A stretch of 64,000 nucleotides of DNA from contig NZ_CP115149.1 of assembly GCF_027594505.1 (NCBI RefSeq), positions 1,530,503 to 1,594,502 on the forward strand. The letters are read 5' to 3'. Position 1 is the stretch's first letter. Each line of letters opens with the position of its first letter. Below, one piece after another: positions 33,380-41,472 of this stretch. The notes under the pieces are model-generated. The model saw only the letters and a list, made by a program, of their open reading frames with translations, was not told where the DNA came from and made no database searches. This DNA is from Tepidiforma flava (GTDB taxonomy: Bacteria > Chloroflexota > Dehalococcoidia > Tepidiformales > Tepidiformaceae). Made by a program: the position numbers and the translations under genes.

Positions 33380-33448
33380 CGCCCGGTTCCCTCCGCGGGG
33401 AGAAGCTGGCCCCGTCCGCGGCCGCCCCAGCCCCCAAGGAGGAACCCC

Positions 33449-34792
33449 ATGACCCAGGCCATCGCCATCGACGACGTCCGCCGGCTGATCGACCGCCGCG
33501 ACTGGTTCGGCCTCCGCGCCGAGCTCGAAAGATGGAACCCCGGCGAACTCGCCGACCTCCTCGACGAACTCGACCCCCGCGAGCAGGCCCTCGTCGTCCG
33601 CCTCCTCCCCCGCGACCGCGCCTCCAACGTCATCGCGCAGGTCGGCGTCCACCGCGCCCGCCGCCTCATCGAAGGCCTCGAAGACCGCGATACCCGCCGT
33701 CTCCTCGCCTCGCTCCGCCCGGATGACCGCACGGCGCTCCTCGAAGAGCTCCCCGGCCCCCTCACCCAGCACCTGCTCAATCTCCTCCCCGCCGAGGACC
33801 TCGCCGAGGCCCGCGCCCTCCTCGGCTACCCCGAGGAGAGCATCGGCCGCGTCATGACGCCCGATTACGTCGCCGTCCGCCCCGAGTGGACCGTCGAAGA
33901 AGCGCTCGCCCACATCCGCGCCATGGCCCGCCGCGCCGAGACCGTCAACGTCATCTACGTCGTCGACCGGTCGTGGCGCCTGCTCGATGCGCTCGAACTC
34001 GCCCGCTTCATCACCGCCCGCCCCGAGCAGCGCGTCGCCGACCTCATGGACGGCCAGTACGCCGCCATCTCTGCCTTCGCCGACCGCGAAGAAGCCGTCC
34101 GCCTGATGCGCCAGTCCGACCTGCACGCGCTTCCCGTCGTCGATTCCGACAACACCCTCGTCGGCATCGTCACCATCGACGACGTCCTCGATATCGCCAG
34201 CGAAGAAGCCACCGAAGACTTCCACAAGGTCGGCGGCGTCGCTCCCCTCGATACCCGCTACCGCGATGCCAGCCTTCTCCAGCTCTACCGGAAGCGGGTG
34301 CCCTGGCTCGTCGGCCTGGTCGTGCTCAACCTCGCCTCCTCCACCGTCATCGCCGCCTACGAAGACGTGCTCGCGAGCACCATCGCCCTCGCCTTCTTCA
34401 TCCCCCTGCTCATCGACAGCGGCGGCAACACCGGCGCGCAATCCGCCACGCTCGTGGTCCGCGCGCTCGCCACCGGCGAATTCGACCGCGGCGGCTGGCT
34501 TCGCGCCTTCGCCCGCGAACTCGCCGTCGGCCTCGCCCTCGGCGCCAGCATGGCCGCGGCTGCCTCCGTTCTCGGCATCTTCCGCGGCGGGCCCGAGATC
34601 GGCCTCGTCGTCGGCATCGCCATGTGCCTCATCGTCCTCACGGCGAACCTCGTCGGCGCCGTCCTCCCCTTCCTGCTCAGCCGGCTCCGGCTCGACCCGG
34701 CCGTCGCCTCCAGCCCCCTCATCACCACCGTTGCCGACGTCGCCGGCCTCGCCATCTACTTCACCACGGCAGCCGTCATCCTCGGCGTCTGA
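33449..34792 (+). CDS. mgtE: magnesium transporter MgtE
   Basis: This 447-residue Mg2+ channel-transporter has the usual order: an N-terminal superhelical domain (residues 1-125), two CBS domains (about 130-250, VMTPDYVAV and DLMDGQYAAI), a plug helix, then five membrane helices. The pore signatures are present: IPLLIDSGGNTGAQSATL and TTVADVAGLAIYF, whose Asp corresponds to the selectivity-filter Asp in Thermus MgtE. The cytoplasmic domains normally close the pore at high Mg2+. AAGGAGG precedes the ATG. The upstream leader holds a short ORF and a possible GC hairpin; I do not see M-box (ykoK) riboswitch motifs. Confidence 0.93.
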   Translation: MTQAIAIDDVRRLIDRRDWFGLRAELERWNPGELADLLDELDPREQALVVRLLPRDRASNVIAQVGVHRARRLIEGLEDRDTRRLLASLRPDDRTALLEELPGPLTQHLLNLLPAEDLAEARALLGYPEESIGRVMTPDYVAVRPEWTVEEALAHIRAMARRAETVNVIYVVDRSWRLLDALELARFITARPEQRVADLMDGQYAAISAFADREEAVRLMRQSDLHALPVVDSDNTLVGIVTIDDVLDIASEEATEDFHKVGGVAPLDTRYRDASLLQLYRKRVPWLVGLVVLNLASSTVIAAYEDVLASTIALAFFIPLLIDSGGNTGAQSATLVVRALATGEFDRGGWLRAFARELAVGLALGASMAAAASVLGIFRGGPEIGLVVGIAMCLIVLTANLVGAVLPFLLSRLRLDPAVASSPLITTVADVAGLAIYFTTAAVILGV

Positions 34793-34802
34793 CGCCGCGC
34801 CG

Positions 34803-35558
34803 CTAGGCGCGCACCGCCCGGATGACCGCGATCGGCTGCGAAAACCCCCACGGCGCATCCCGGAGTTCGAACGCGGCCCGCAGCGCCGGCGGCGCTTCGG
34901 CAAACAGGTGGCGAATCATCGCGACCTTCTCCGGCGGCGTCCGCTGCCGCGCCGCCCAGTCCGCCCCGTCCAGCGCCAGCACCATGCGGTACACCATCTC
35001 CGCCTCGAAGCCGGCTGCCCGCAGCATCCGCAGCCACTCCGAGCCGCGGTAGTCCCGCACGTGCGACGGGTCGCGCAGGTACTCGATCGTATTCAGGAAC
35101 GTATCCGCCTTCGCATCCTCCGGCGCGACCGTATCGGCGAGGACGAAACGCCCGCCCGGCCGCAGCACCCGCCGCACCTCATCGATCACGCGCCGGACAT
35201 CCGCGAAGTGGTGGGCCGCGACCCGGCAGGTCACGGCATCGAACACCCCGTCCTCGAACGGCAGGTGCGCCGCGTCCGCCTCCTGGAACTCGATGTTCCC
35301 GATCCGCCGGCTCGCCGCGAGGTCGGCCGCCGCCGCGAGCATCTCCGGCGTGACGTCCACCGCAACCACCCGGGCCGCGTGCCGCGCGCAGGCCATCGCC
35401 GTGTGGCCCGCGCCGGTCCCCAGGTCGAGCACCGTCTCCGCGCCCGTCAGCCCGGCCGCCTCGATGATGACCGGTAGGTCCGGCCCGCTCGCGTGGTAGG
35501 AGAACGTCGCATAGGCGGCCGCCGCCTGCCCGAACTGCTCACGGACGTCGCCCGCCAT
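34803..35558 (-). CDS. class I SAM-dependent methyltransferase (UbiE-like)
   Basis: This 251-residue methyltransferase has motif I (VLDLGTGAGHTA), an acidic strand end in VAVDVTPEML, motif II around ADAAHLPFEDGVFDAVTCR and motif III in VLRPGGRFVLADT. The arrangement matches the UbiE/COQ5-type Methyltransf_11 group, which methylates quinones, lipids or small molecules. ATG at 35558 has GGGGAGG upstream; GTG at 35567 would overlap that site. It is convergent with mgtE. The substrate is unknown. Confidence 0.82.
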   Translation of the reverse strand: MAGDVREQFGQAAAAYATFSYHASGPDLPVIIEAAGLTGAETVLDLGTGAGHTAMACARHAARVVAVDVTPEMLAAAADLAASRRIGNIEFQEADAAHLPFEDGVFDAVTCRVAAHHFADVRRVIDEVRRVLRPGGRFVLADTVAPEDAKADTFLNTIEYLRDPSHVRDYRGSEWLRMLRAAGFEAEMVYRMVLALDGADWAARQRTPPEKVAMIRHLFAEAPPALRAAFELRDAPWGFSQPIAVIRAVRA

Positions 35559-35634
35559 GGCGCGCACCTCCCCGCGCAGGATGCCGCCATCGTGGCACGC
35601 CCGCCCCGCCCTGTCGATGCGCCGGGGGACCGGC

Positions 35635-36378
35635 TCAGCGCGGCGTGAACGAGGTAGTAGCCTTCCAGGACATGCCGTTCTTCGTGGCTGTCACATCAAT
35701 CACGACGGTGTAGCCCTTCGTCGCCGCCCCGATGCTCCGCGTGCACGTGGCAATGCCGTCGGGTCCGGCCGTCGTATCGCAGCTGGAGGTCGTCGACTTG
35801 AACCGCCACTTCGAGGTGACCGTCGCACCGGCGGGCGACCCGCCCGTGCAGGATAGGACCGCCGTCAGCGTGACGTCCCCGTTTTGCGGCGGAGTCGGGT
35901 CGCTCACCGATGCCGAAAGGGTGCAACTCATCGCGGGCGCCGGGACCGGGGTGTTCGTCGGCGCCGGGCGGGTCGGCGTTGCTGTCGGGGGTGGTGTGGC
36001 GGCCGCAGCTCGAGTCGGCGTCGCGGGTGCCGTGGCTGTCGGCGTCGCGGTTGGCGTTGGCGTCTGGGTCGGCGGCAGCGACGTCGCGGTTGGGGTTGGC
36101 GTCGGCGTGGACTGGGCGGCCGTCGGCGAAGGCGAAGGCGCCGTCATCGCCGCCGGCGACGCGGTGTCAGCCAGTGGGTCAGGGGAAGCCGGCGCAGCGG
36201 CTGCCGGGCCGCCCGCCGCGGCGTTTGACTGCCGCTCCTGCGCACCGCCCGAAGTGGCCGCGACCAGCAGGAACAGCGTCCCAAACCCCAGCACCGGCCC
36301 TTTGACCTTCCATGGCCACGACCAGAACTTCGCAAGCCCACGCTTCCCGTAGCTAAACACCGGCTGCAGCATCTGCAT
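35635..36378 (-). CDS. membrane-anchored Pro/Thr-rich protein with C-terminal beta domain
   Basis: This 247-residue protein has a basic N-terminus, one membrane helix (about residues 28-45), a long low-complexity stalk of Pro, Thr and Ala (about 60-150), and a C-terminal domain of about 95 residues with four cysteines (SCTLSAS, VLSCTGG, SSCDTTAG, IATCTRS) that reads like a small Ig-like fold. It should project from the outer face of the membrane, with the stalk possibly glycosylated. GGAGGA lies five bases before the ATG. The CAP-domain protein at the right window end has a similar Pro/Thr-rich segment. The function is unknown. Confidence 0.65.
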   Translation of the reverse strand: MQMLQPVFSYGKRGLAKFWSWPWKVKGPVLGFGTLFLLVAATSGGAQERQSNAAAGGPAAAAPASPDPLADTASPAAMTAPSPSPTAAQSTPTPTPTATSLPPTQTPTPTATPTATAPATPTRAAAATPPPTATPTRPAPTNTPVPAPAMSCTLSASVSDPTPPQNGDVTLTAVLSCTGGSPAGATVTSKWRFKSTTSSCDTTAGPDGIATCTRSIGAATKGYTVVIDVTATKNGMSWKATTSFTPR

Positions 36379-36453
36379 CGTTCTCCTCCGTCACATGATG
36401 TTTCGGCCACCAATTACTGCCTCGACAGCCGCCCGCCCCCTTGCGCTTCATCG

Positions 36454-36470
36454 CTCTATGGCGATAGAGT
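36454..36470 (+). promoter_or_regulatory. operator-like palindrome and -10 box of arsR
   Basis: CTCTAT, four bases, ATAGAG form a perfect 6-bp inverted repeat (36454-36469) that overlaps TAGAGT (36465-36470), seven bases before the ATG. This is the geometry of an autoregulated, leaderless arsR promoter. Confidence 0.5.
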
Positions 36471-36477
36471 TTGACGC

Positions 36478-36813
36478 ATGGCCGAGATGGTCCCGCCCCA
36501 CCTCCTCGAACCCGTCGCAGAACGCTTCCGCATCCTCGGCGATGCCACCCGCCTCGCCATCCTGCGGACCCTCATGCTCGAAGGCGAACTCAACGTTTCC
36601 CAGCTCGTCGAACGCCTCGACATGAGCCAGGCCAACATCAGCAAGCACCTCAAAATCCTCGCTGATGCCGGCATCGTCGCCCGCCGCGCTGAAGGAACGG
36701 CCGCCTTCTACCGCGTCACGGACCCGACGCTCACCACCCTCTGCGACCTCGTCTGCGGACGCCTGCGCGAACAGGCCGAAGCTGAGGCCCGGGCCTTCTC
36801 GACGACCCGCTGA
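36478..36813 (+). CDS. ArsR-family transcriptional regulator
   Basis: This 111-residue winged-helix repressor has LGDATRLAILRTL, a recognition helix in MSQANISKHLKIL and a wing at VARRAEGTAAFYRV. Its C-terminal helix carries Cys-x3-Cys in TTLCDLVCGRL. The second ArsR (60.1 kb) has the same motif in the same place, and the two may sense similar thiol-reactive signals or metals. It is the first gene before mmpL (40-bp gap) and a DUF2892 gene, which it probably controls along with itself. Confidence 0.87.
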   Translation: MAEMVPPHLLEPVAERFRILGDATRLAILRTLMLEGELNVSQLVERLDMSQANISKHLKILADAGIVARRAEGTAAFYRVTDPTLTTLCDLVCGRLREQAEAEARAFSTTR

Positions 36814-36853
36814 CCCGTAACCCCCATCACACCGCCCGCGGAGGAGCATCCCC

Positions 36854-38977
36854 TTGCCCGAACCATCGCTGCATCGTCATGAACCGGTACACTGGCGGCC
36901 CGGCCCCCTCGGCCGGGTCGGCCGCTGGATGGCCGCCCGCCGCCTCCCCGTCATCCTCGCCTGGATCCTCCTCGCCGGAGCCCTCGGCGCCTTCGCCCCG
37001 AAGCTCGAGCACGCCCTCTCCGGCGCCATGTGGGAGGTCGAAGGCTCCGACTCCCTCGCCGCCCGCCAGGTCATCGAGCGCGAATTCGGCGGCCTCTCCT
37101 CCCAGTCCGCCGTCGTCGTCATCTGGTCCGATACCGCGGCTGCCGATGACCCGGCCTTCACCGCGAAAATCGCCGCCGCCCAGGCCGTCCTCGCCGGCGA
37201 ACCAGCCCTCGGGCAGGCCCTCCCCCCTCAGCCCGGCCCCGACGGCCGCACCGTGATGATCCAGGCCGGGGCCGCCGTCAGCCCCACCGAGGCCGTCCGC
37301 GCCGCCGAGCGCATCGCCGACGACATCGGCGCTCTCGATGACCCGGACGTCCACGTCGCCCTCACCGGCTCCCCCGCGTTCTGGGCCGATTTCAACGCCG
37401 TCAACCGCGAAGGGATGATGAAGGCCGAGATGCTCACCTGGCCGGTCACGGCCCTGATCCTCGTCGTCGCCTTCGGCTCCCTCGCCGCCGCCGGCCTGCC
37501 GCTCATGCTCACCGCCGCCGGCCTCATCTCCGCTATGGGCGTCCTCTACGGCATCACCCGCGTCACCGACCTCTCCATCTGGACGCTCAACTTCGCCATC
37601 ATGTTCGCCCTCGCCCTGGGCATCGATTACGCGCTCTTCATCGTCTCCCGCTTCCGCGGCGCTATCCACGCGACCCCGGACGACCGCCTCCTCGCCGTCG
37701 CCGTCACGATGGATACCGCCGGCAAGGCCGTCCTCTTCTCCGGCCTGACGGTGCTCATCAGCCTCTCCGCCATCCTCCTCGTGCCGATCCCGGCCTTCCG
37801 CTCGATGGCCGCGGGCATGATGCTCGCCGTCGCCTTCGTCCTGCTGGCCGCGCTCACGCTGCTGCCCGCCGCCATCGGCCCCTGGATCAACCGCCTCGCC
37901 CTGCCCTGGCACTCCGTCGGCGAGCACCGCAGCCCGTGGTGGGCCGCCTTCGCCCGCCGCGTCCAGCGCCGCCGCGGCGTCCTCGCCCTCGCCTCCGTCG
38001 CCCTCCTCCTCGGGCTCTCCGCGCCGCTGCTCCGGCTCGAAACCGGCATGCCCTCCATCTCCGTCCTCCCGAAGGATGAGCAGGCCCGCGAAGGCTACGA
38101 AGCGCTTGCGACCCGCATGGGCCCCGGCGCGCCCGGCCCGATCCAGGTCATCGTCCCCGCCGACGGCGACCCCGCCGCAGTGGCGGAGGCCGTCGCCGCC
38201 ACCCCCGGCGTCGCCATGACCTACCCGCCCCAGCCCGGCGCCGGCGGCTCCCACCTCATCACCGCCGTCACCGCCTTCGACCCCTCCAGCGAGGCGATCA
38301 TGGGCGTCGTCGCCTCCCTGCGCGACCGCCTGCCCTCGCAGGTCCTCGTCGGCGGCCCCGTCGCCGAGAACTACGACCTCGACCAGGCGCTCCGCTCCAC
38401 GGCCCCGCTCGTCATCGGCATCGTCCTCGTCCTCGGCTTCCTGCTCCTCCTCCTCGCCCTCCAGGCCGTCTTCATCGCCTTCGCCGGCGTCGTCTTCAAC
38501 CTGCTCTCCGTCGGCGCGGCCTTCGGCGTCGGCGCCCTCGCCTTCCAGCACGGCTGGCTCGCCGGCCCGCTCGGCTTCGAAAGCCAGGGCTACCTGACAT
38601 CCTGGGCCCCGCTCTTCTTCTTCGCGCTCGTGTTCGCGATCTCGATGGACTACACCGTCTTCCTCCTCGCCTCGGCCCGCGAACACTTCGAGCGCTCGAA
38701 CGACCCGGACGAGGCGATCGAAGGCTCCCTCGCCCACACCGGCCGCCCCATCGTCGCCGCCGCCGGCGTCATGATCGCCGTCTTCTACACCTTCGCCCTC
38801 GCCGGCACCCTCCCGATGAAGGAGATGGGCCTCATCCTCGGCACCGCCGTCCTCGTCGATGCCTTCATCGTCCGGCTCGTCCTCGTCCCTGCCGTCATGT
38901 CCATGGTCGGGCGCCGCGCCTGGTGGCTGCCCCGCTGGGCCGACCGCGTCCTGCCCGACGTCCGCTTCGCCCACTGA
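36854..38977 (+). CDS. MMPL/RND-type transporter
   Basis: This 707-residue protein has the MMPL layout: helix 1, a soluble domain of about 130 residues, six helices, a second soluble domain, and a final set of helices. The duplicated charged motifs of the proton pathway are visible in helix 4 (ALGIDYALFIVSRFR) and helix 10 (AISMDYTVFLLASAREHFE). Such proteins export lipids, drugs or metabolites using the proton gradient. TTG at 36854 is chosen because GGAGGAG lies seven bases upstream. It is in an operon with arsR and the DUF2892 gene. The substrate is unknown. Confidence 0.88.
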   Translation: MPEPSLHRHEPVHWRPGPLGRVGRWMAARRLPVILAWILLAGALGAFAPKLEHALSGAMWEVEGSDSLAARQVIEREFGGLSSQSAVVVIWSDTAAADDPAFTAKIAAAQAVLAGEPALGQALPPQPGPDGRTVMIQAGAAVSPTEAVRAAERIADDIGALDDPDVHVALTGSPAFWADFNAVNREGMMKAEMLTWPVTALILVVAFGSLAAAGLPLMLTAAGLISAMGVLYGITRVTDLSIWTLNFAIMFALALGIDYALFIVSRFRGAIHATPDDRLLAVAVTMDTAGKAVLFSGLTVLISLSAILLVPIPAFRSMAAGMMLAVAFVLLAALTLLPAAIGPWINRLALPWHSVGEHRSPWWAAFARRVQRRRGVLALASVALLLGLSAPLLRLETGMPSISVLPKDEQAREGYEALATRMGPGAPGPIQVIVPADGDPAAVAEAVAATPGVAMTYPPQPGAGGSHLITAVTAFDPSSEAIMGVVASLRDRLPSQVLVGGPVAENYDLDQALRSTAPLVIGIVLVLGFLLLLLALQAVFIAFAGVVFNLLSVGAAFGVGALAFQHGWLAGPLGFESQGYLTSWAPLFFFALVFAISMDYTVFLLASAREHFERSNDPDEAIEGSLAHTGRPIVAAAGVMIAVFYTFALAGTLPMKEMGLILGTAVLVDAFIVRLVLVPAVMSMVGRRAWWLPRWADRVLPDVRFAH

Positions 38978-39005
38978 CCGCCGCACCCGCGAAAGGAGCC
39001 CCGCC

Positions 39006-39278
39006 ATGCAGCGCACCGCACCCGTCAGCGAACCCCGGCCCGGCCGCTTCCCCCGCCTCGTCGCCTCGAAGCCGGGCCGCCTCCTCCGCGCCGCGCTCGG
39101 CGCAACCCTCGTCGGCGCCGGCCTCTTCGCGGTCGGCGGCCCGGCGGGCATCGCCCTCGCAGTCTTCGGCCTCGTCCCCATCCTGACCGGCGCGCTCAAC
39201 CTCTGCCCGCTGGCGCCGCTCTGGGGCGGCCACTTCTTCGGCGCGAACTCCTGCGCCGCCCGCCCGCCGAAGCGCTGA
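39006..39278 (+). CDS. DUF2892-like small membrane protein
   Basis: This 90-residue protein has a basic N-terminus and two membrane helices (LLRAALGATLVGAGLFAVG and ALAVFGLVPILTGALNLCPLAPL). The NLCPL motif in helix 2 is the hallmark of DUF2892, the membrane part of YgaP-type rhodaneses. DUF2892 proteins often accompany sulfur and thiol genes. AAAGGAG precedes the ATG, and the gene lies 28 bp after mmpL, so it is third in the operon. A terminator follows. Confidence 0.78.
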   Translation: MQRTAPVSEPRPGRFPRLVASKPGRLLRAALGATLVGAGLFAVGGPAGIALAVFGLVPILTGALNLCPLAPLWGGHFFGANSCAARPPKR

Positions 39279-39309
39279 CCCGCCGCCTGCTGCGTGCGGC
39301 ATTCCCGAA

Positions 39310-39340
39310 GGGCGCCGGGCCAGTCGCTGTCCCGGCGCCC
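39310..39340. terminator. terminator hairpin between convergent operons
   Basis: A perfect 10-bp stem (GGGCGCCGGG, 11-base loop, CCCGGCGCCC) is followed by TTCGCCGTT. It separates the mmpL operon from the convergent glutaredoxin-lgt genes. Confidence 0.7.
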
Positions 39341-39348
39341 TTCGCCGT

Positions 39349-39609
39349 TCAGGGCCCGCCGCGCTCCGCCAGCAGCGCCTCCAGCTCCGCCGCCAGCGCC
39401 GGCTCTGCGATGCGCCCCCGCGCGATCACCCGCCCCTCCGCTTCGATGACCGGGATGTCGAGGAAGTACGTCGCCTCCAGCTCCGGGTCGCTCGCGATGT
39501 CCACCGTCGCCACCGCCAGCGGCAGCCGCTGCCCGATGCGCGCCAGCATCGCCTCGGCCCGGTCGCAGAGGCCGCACGCCCGGCCGCGGTAGAGCGTCAC
39601 CTGCAGCAT
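39349..39609 (-). CDS. glutaredoxin-like thiol protein
   Basis: This 86-residue thioredoxin-fold protein has the active site RACGLCDRA near residue 13 and a cis-proline in FLDIPVIEAEG. Size and motif fit the DUF836/glutaredoxin-like family. It probably reduces disulfides or mixed thiols. ATG at 39609 is ten bases after the lgt stop, so the pair is likely one transcript. A longer open frame upstream runs into lgt and is not credible. Confidence 0.8.
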   Translation of the reverse strand: MLQVTLYRGRACGLCDRAEAMLARIGQRLPLAVATVDIASDPELEATYFLDIPVIEAEGRVIARGRIAEPALAAELEALLAERGGP

Positions 39610-39619
39610 TGCCGGCCGA

Positions 39620-40576
39620 TCAGGCGCGGGTGGCCTCGGCGCCGGCCCCGGTCTGCCCCTCGTCCTTCGGCGCGATGTCCTCCGGCAGGCGGCCCCAGAC
39701 CCGCATCGCATACTCCGGCGTAATCGGCCCCGGCTTCTTGTAGAGGATGCCCGCCGCGATGACCGCGATGCCGAGCGTAATCGCCGCCGTGATCTGCGGC
39801 ACCGGCACCCCGCCGATCACCTGCTCGTCCACCCGGAAGTACGAAAGGAAGAAGCGCATGATGCCGTACATCGCCACGTACGAGCAGAACACCCAGCCCG
39901 GCACCTTGATCACCCGGTAGCAGACGAACAGCAGGATGCCGAGGATGATGAAATCCCCGATGAGCTCGTAGCCGCCCGCCACCGGGTGCACCGCATACGT
40001 ATCGAGCGGCCGCAGCGGATTGTTCGGGTCCTGGTTCAGCAGGTTGTACTGGTACTGCGGGCTGTCCGGGTGGAGGTACTTCACCCCCCACGGCAGGTCC
40101 GTCCGCTTCGCGATGTGTTCGCCGTTGATCAGGTCGCCGATGCGGCCGATGCCCTGCCCGAGGATCATCCCCGGCGCCGCCGCATCCAGCCCGATGCCGA
40201 TCGGCCATTTGTGCCAGATGGCGTAGATGAGCCCCCCGAGCACGCCGCCCACCAGCCCGCCGTAGAGGGTGATGCCGCCCTCCGTGATGCCGAACACGAT
40301 GCTCGGCAGGTCGTTCTGGAAGCGGTCCCAGTGCTCGACCACGTAGAACAGCCGCGCGCCGACGATGGCGCAGGGGACGCCCACCAGCGCGATCTCCTGC
40401 GCCACCTCCACCGGGATGCCGTCCCGCTTCGCCAGCCAGACCGAGAGCGTGACCCCGGCGAGGATGCCGATCGCCGTGAACAGCCCGTGCCAGGTCAGCG
40501 TGAACGGCCCGAACTCGGCCATCACAGGATTGATGTCGATGACGATCGCGAGGAACGGGAGGAAGATGGCGCCCAT
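39620..40576 (-). CDS. lgt: prolipoprotein diacylglyceryl transferase
   Basis: This 318-residue membrane enzyme moves a diacylglyceryl group from phosphatidylglycerol to the lipobox Cys of lipoproteins. The Lgt signature GRIGDLINGEHIAKRTDLPWGV is present, along with TWHGLF near the N-terminus, GLVGGVLGG and a HPVAGGYELIGDF region. About seven membrane helices are visible. ATG at 40576 gives the normal length; GTG at 40609 is possible, and neither has a good ribosome site. It would modify the lipoproteins seen here at 10.5, 16.2 and 29.1 kb. The glutaredoxin-like gene follows. Confidence 0.92.
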   Translation of the reverse strand: MGAIFLPFLAIVIDINPVMAEFGPFTLTWHGLFTAIGILAGVTLSVWLAKRDGIPVEVAQEIALVGVPCAIVGARLFYVVEHWDRFQNDLPSIVFGITEGGITLYGGLVGGVLGGLIYAIWHKWPIGIGLDAAAPGMILGQGIGRIGDLINGEHIAKRTDLPWGVKYLHPDSPQYQYNLLNQDPNNPLRPLDTYAVHPVAGGYELIGDFIILGILLFVCYRVIKVPGWVFCSYVAMYGIMRFFLSYFRVDEQVIGGVPVPQITAAITLGIAVIAAGILYKKPGPITPEYAMRVWGRLPEDIAPKDEGQTGAGAEATRA

Positions 40577-40648
40577 AGCTGCGCACAGGGTAGCGCCGGC
40601 CGCCCCCACGCGATAGTTCCGCCCGGCTGCTCCCCGGAAAGGCCGCGT

Positions 40649-41404
40649 TCAGGCCTGGCGCGCCGGCCGCCGCGCCCGCCGCTCCGCCGCGCGGACGGCT
40701 GCCGCGTGCGCCCGCTCCTCGGCGGCGTCATCGAGCGCCGGCAGCTCCGCGCCCGGTCCGTACCGCCGCCGCAGGGCCGCGAGGATGAGCGCATCCGCCA
40801 GCGCCGGGTTCTTCGGCAGCAGGCTCCCGTGCAGGTAGGTGCCGACCGCGTTGCCCCGGATGGCTCCCTCCGTGCCGTCCTCCGCGTTGTTCCCGAAGCC
40901 GAGCCGGACCCGCCCGAACGGCGCCTGCCCCGGCGCGAGGTACGTCCGCCCGCCGTGGTTCTCAAACCCCGCCACCTCACCGAAGGGCGTCTCCACCACG
41001 ATGTCGCCGATGCACCGGTCCGCCACCGGCCCCGGGTGCCGCGTCTCCGCATCGAACACGCCGATGCCCGGGATGACGCCCCCGTCGTGGTCGATGTACC
41101 GGTGCCCGAAGAGCTGGAAGCCCCCGCAAACCGCCAGCACCGGCAGCCCGCCCTCCACGGCCTCGCGGAGCGCCGGCCCCCGCTCCAGCAAATCCGGCGC
41201 CACCCGCCGCTGCTCCCGGTCCTGCCCTCCGCCGATGAGGACGAGGTCCGCTTCCATCGGGTCGAACGGGTCACCGATGTTCACCGGCAGCACCTCGCAG
41301 CGGATGCCCCGCCGCGCGCACCGCGCCCGGATCGCGATCGCGTTCCCGCGGTCGCCGTACAGGTTCATCACCTCCGGGTAGAGGTGCGCCACCCGCAGCT
41401 CCAT
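40649..41404 (-). CDS. gatD: GatD-type glutamine amidotransferase
   Basis: This 251-residue class I (CobB/CobQ-like) glutamine amidotransferase starts LRVAHLYPEVMNLYGDRGN, a typical GatD opening. The nucleophile is the Cys in LAVCGGFQLFG (near residue 94), with the catalytic His in GTYLHGSLLPKNP (near 190). With MurT it amidates the D-Glu of lipid II. MurT is normally encoded next to gatD but is not present here, so it must be elsewhere or the protein has another ligase partner. TACGCT seven bases before the ATG suggests a leaderless mRNA. The C-terminus is Arg/Ala-rich. Confidence 0.85.
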   Translation of the reverse strand: MELRVAHLYPEVMNLYGDRGNAIAIRARCARRGIRCEVLPVNIGDPFDPMEADLVLIGGGQDREQRRVAPDLLERGPALREAVEGGLPVLAVCGGFQLFGHRYIDHDGGVIPGIGVFDAETRHPGPVADRCIGDIVVETPFGEVAGFENHGGRTYLAPGQAPFGRVRLGFGNNAEDGTEGAIRGNAVGTYLHGSLLPKNPALADALILAALRRRYGPGAELPALDDAAEERAHAAAVRAAERRARRPARQA

Positions 41405-41411
41405 AGCCCTC

Positions 41412-41417
41412 AGCGTA
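41412..41417 (-). promoter_or_regulatory. -10 box, leaderless start of gatD
   Basis: On the minus strand TACGCT is followed by seven bases and the ATG, with no ribosome site. Confidence 0.4.
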
Positions 41418-41472
41418 TCAGGCGGGAGCGGGGAGCAGGGAGGAGGAAGGACTCTTCCCTTCCACTGCCCTG

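Noticed and set aside
33214-33448. M-box (ykoK) Mg2+ riboswitch upstream of mgtE
   Set aside because: The conserved M-box core motifs are not seen, and the leader is short and occupied by an ORF.
36827-39577. 916-residue Gly/Glu/Asp-rich minus-strand frame opposite mmpL
   Set aside because: It is an antisense shadow across mmpL and the DUF2892 gene with no family features.
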